Assembly (NCBI GenBank): GCA_031285645.1
Contig: JAITVU010000411.1
Span: 1 to 7,530 of the forward strand
Direction of reading: 5' to 3'
DNA: 7,530 nucleotides
From: Oscillospiraceae bacterium
GTDB taxonomy: Bacteria > Bacillota > Clostridia > Oscillospirales > Ruminococcaceae
Shown: in pieces, positions 5,793-7,530 of the stretch
Layout: each line of letters starts with the position of its first letter
How positions within the stretch are numbered: position 1 is the first letter of the stretch
The notes under the pieces: generated by a model
Database searches by the model: none
The model's input: the letters and a program-made list of their open reading frames with translations, nothing else
Told to the model about the DNA's origin: nothing
Program-made: the position numbers and the translations under genes

Positions 5793-6698
5793 CTATGAAA
5801 GCTTTGATTCGCTGACATAGTAAGTGTCCGTCAGCTTTAACCCCTGCCCGCCTGTGCCGAGAAAATTGAGGTCTTTGTCGTAAATAAAGGTATTGGCGGG
5901 CAAGTCAAACGAAACCTTGCCTTTGACAGAAATCGCAGTAAGATGGTAAACATCTGTGATGGCCGCATATTTTTCCATAACGGTTTTATCTTTGGCTGTC
6001 TGTTTCTTATCGATTCGGGCATAAAGCTTATCGTTGTACTCCACTTGGGTTAGAATACTGACACCGCCGCCCAGATCGAGTGTAACGGCGTTGTTTTCCT
6101 GTACATCAACCCCCTCGGCGTAAAGGCCGGCGCCGAGCTGGACCGTTTTGCTGTCCCTGTCGATGCGGACCCGGCGATTCGAAATGGCGCCGCTTACCGT
6201 AAATTTGGAATTTTCCAACAGAACCCCGCCCACCTCAATACCGGCGGTGAGGGAGAATTTCTGCTGATCGAGAAAATCATAATAATCATGCATTACAAGG
6301 AGAATGCCGAAATCGTCGTCCCGCTCGGCGAGCTCCAGCTTTTTAATCGCGGCGAAATCGCGGTCGTCATCCCGCCACACGGCCATTTCGAGCATTTGCG
6401 CGGTTTTTAAAGTGAGGGGCGGCGCGCCGTATGAGTCGTTCCACTGAAAATCCTTACTGCGCAGCGGGACAAAAATTTCCGTGCCCGGCCACAAAGTCCC
6501 TGTATTGAGCAGATAATCCACGCCGTTCTTAAATGTGCGCTTCTGCATGCCCGGAATAAGAATATACCCTTTAGCCGTGCCGAAAGTCTTGCTGGTATCG
6601 GTGATTTCCACCGGCATATCCAGCGCCGCAGCCGGAAGAGCAAATGTTACGGCCATTAACAGAGCCAGAATGACAAAGCATAGTTTACGTATCTTCAT
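5793..6698 (-). CDS. Secreted protein of unknown function
   Basis: This 301-residue protein has a typical signal peptide: basic MKIRK, a hydrophobic core to about residue 21, and likely cleavage after AAA at residue 25. The mature part has no membrane segment and no sorting motif, so it should be released or held non-covalently. It is rich in short beta-type segments. Residues 255-300 end in a pattern (FIYDKDLNFLG, then LKLTDTYYVSESKL) that resembles the middle of the neighbouring surface-protein fragment (VFAYEIVGDRLTALD, then LSLKTRTLGNYVLSSTAL), suggesting a shared domain. The ATG at 6698 has CGAGG 8 nt upstream. The gene has its own consensus promoter and terminator and is thus a single-gene transcript. 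I do not recognise a named family, and an adhesion or surface-layer role would be a guess. Confidence 0.85.
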   Translation of the reverse strand: MKIRKLCFVILALLMAVTFALPAAALDMPVEITDTSKTFGTAKGYILIPGMQKRTFKNGVDYLLNTGTLWPGTEIFVPLRSKDFQWNDSYGAPPLTLKTAQMLEMAVWRDDDRDFAAIKKLELAERDDDFGILLVMHDYYDFLDQQKFSLTAGIEVGGVLLENSKFTVSGAISNRRVRIDRDSKTVQLGAGLYAEGVDVQENNAVTLDLGGGVSILTQVEYNDKLYARIDKKQTAKDKTVMEKYAAITDVYHLTAISVKGKVSFDLPANTFIYDKDLNFLGTGGQGLKLTDTYYVSESKLS

Positions 6699-6755
6699 AT
6701 CGCAAGCCTCGTTTCCATTAAAAGCGGATGGTATAAGCGTTTAAATTCATCATTA

Positions 6756-6784
6756 ATTATATAGCAGCGCGCCGGACTAGTCAA
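6756..6784 (-). promoter_or_regulatory. Consensus sigma-A promoter for the secreted-protein gene
   Basis: Minus strand: TTGACT (6784-6779), a 17-nt spacer and TATAAT (6761-6756) match the housekeeping consensus at 11 of 12 bases with ideal spacing. The implied start lies about 50 nt before the ATG at 6698. It indicates strong expression in growing cells, in contrast to the sporulation genes to the left. Confidence 0.85.
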
Positions 6785-6879
6785 TGACATACTTTTCTAT
6801 TACGCCGTTATGCGGGGCATGATCACCTGTTATTATTTTAGGCCGGTCCATCCGTTAATATGACAGCATGGCCGCAAAA

Positions 6880-6928
6880 CCCTGAAAAACTTAAAATACC
6901 GCCTGTCCCGGGGGCAGGCGGTATTTTA
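6880..6928 (-). terminator. Terminator of the surface-protein gene
   Basis: A perfect 14-bp stem (6928-6915 with 6905-6892) with a 9-nt loop starts 11 nt after the stop codon. On the minus strand its 3' arm ends in TATTTTA and is followed by AGTTTTTC, a good T-tract. It separates this gene from the secreted-protein gene downstream. Confidence 0.92.
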
Positions 6929-6939
6929 TATTCGCTTAT

Positions 6940-7530
6940 TTATCTGGCGTTTTTATTTGCACGAGGTCTCCTGCTTTTTTTGCCTGTCAGCACAAGAAGG
7001 GCTGAAACACCCGCCGAAACGATCAGCAGCGTGGTCACCTGCGGCGCGAAAGAATCGCCCGTGAGAGGATTGTCGGCGCTGACGTTGGCCGCGTTGATGG
7101 CGAGACCTGTATTGACATTGTCGTTGATATAGGAAGTCTGACCGGCCGATGCGCTTTGCTGTGTCCCGGTTCCGGTGGGAGTTGTCGACGCGGCCGATGT
7201 CTGCGACGATTCGTCCGCGCTGTCCGTGGATGATGTGGCGTAGCCTGTATACAGGATGTTTTCCGTCTCGTCGTCCACGTCTTTCAGTAAAGCCGTACTG
7301 GAAAGCACATAATTCCCGAGTGTGCGTGTTTTAAGGGAGAGGATGTTCTTCTTGCCGTCAAACGAAACTGAGCGCTCATCGAGTGCCGTCAGGCGGTCGC
7401 CGACGATTTCATAGGCGAAAACCTGGGCGCTGTTGCTTTTCTTGGGCGTGAATTTTGAGCGTGTGATGGGGATTTGCAGCGTGCCTGTGGAGGCAAAGGT
7501 GTCGCGGTCCCCCTGAAAATTGTAAAATTC
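6940..7530 (-). CDS. Cell-wall-anchored surface protein, C-terminal part (runs off the window)
   Basis: The frame is open from the right edge, so only the last 196 residues are seen and the start lies beyond 7530. The visible part begins EFYNFQGDRDTF. In order it contains a beta-rich domain (about 1-83, ending LGNYVLSSTALL), a Ser/Thr/Ala/Gly-rich linker (about 96-136) typical of wall-spanning stalks, the motif NPLTGD (154-159), a hydrophobic segment (about 164-183) and the basic tail KKSRRPRANKNAR. Motif, hydrophobic stretch and charged tail form a sortase sorting signal, with NPxTG in place of LPxTG as seen in many Clostridia. The protein should therefore be covalently attached to peptidoglycan by a matching sortase encoded elsewhere. 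A GTG at 7308-7306 could be mistaken for a start but lies inside the domain. Its ligand or function is unknown. Confidence 0.88.
   Translation of the reverse strand, partial: EFYNFQGDRDTFASTGTLQIPITRSKFTPKKSNSAQVFAYEIVGDRLTALDERSVSFDGKKNILSLKTRTLGNYVLSSTALLKDVDDETENILYTGYATSSTDSADESSQTSAASTTPTGTGTQQSASAGQTSYINDNVNTGLAINAANVSADNPLTGDSFAPQVTTLLIVSAGVSALLVLTGKKSRRPRANKNAR

Overview
The window looks like chromosome of an endospore-forming member of the Clostridia. The basis is a full-length SpoIVA, a SipL-type protein (a SpoIVA partner described in Clostridioides difficile), a Clostridia-style SpoVM, and a surface protein with an NPLTGD sorting signal. The Oscillospirales are my best guess, because GC-rich genes alternate with AT-rich spacers, but this is inference. 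I see no rRNA, tRNA, CRISPR array, transposase or phage gene.

Layout. Positions 49-954 (+) hold argF, ornithine carbamoyltransferase, followed by a hairpin terminator. It converges on a leftward block of spore-coat genes (all minus strand): spoVM (4821-4738), its terminator (4716-4681), sipL (4450-2918), spoIVA (2800-1322) and a terminator (1309-1289). spoVM encodes only 27 residues and is easily missed by gene callers. Further right on the minus strand are a 53-residue membrane protein (5367-5206), a 301-residue secreted protein (6698-5793) with a consensus housekeeping promoter, and the C-terminal part of a wall-anchored surface protein that runs off the right edge (7530-6940).

How the genes work together. 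In Bacillus subtilis, SpoVM is an amphipathic peptide that marks the convex outer forespore membrane and anchors SpoIVA. SpoIVA is an ATPase that polymerises into the basement layer of the coat. In C. difficile, SipL uses a C-terminal LysM domain to bind SpoIVA. The membrane anchor, the polymer and the adaptor therefore sit together here in about 3.5 kb, giving a compact coat-basement module. Residues known to matter for SpoVM-SpoIVA contact (SpoVM Pro9 and Ile15, SpoIVA Lys30, Asp97 and Gly486) are at matching positions. The 53-residue membrane protein lies directly upstream in the same orientation and may belong to this neighbourhood, but nothing in its sequence proves that.

The most unusual regulatory feature is the spoVM leader. 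A strong Shine-Dalgarno sequence lies 40 nt from the start codon, and a 13-position stem-loop fills almost all of the gap. Folding it would leave an effective spacing of 8 nt. The spacers also hold a 143-bp imperfect inverted repeat and two sets of mutually exclusive hairpins with no assigned role.
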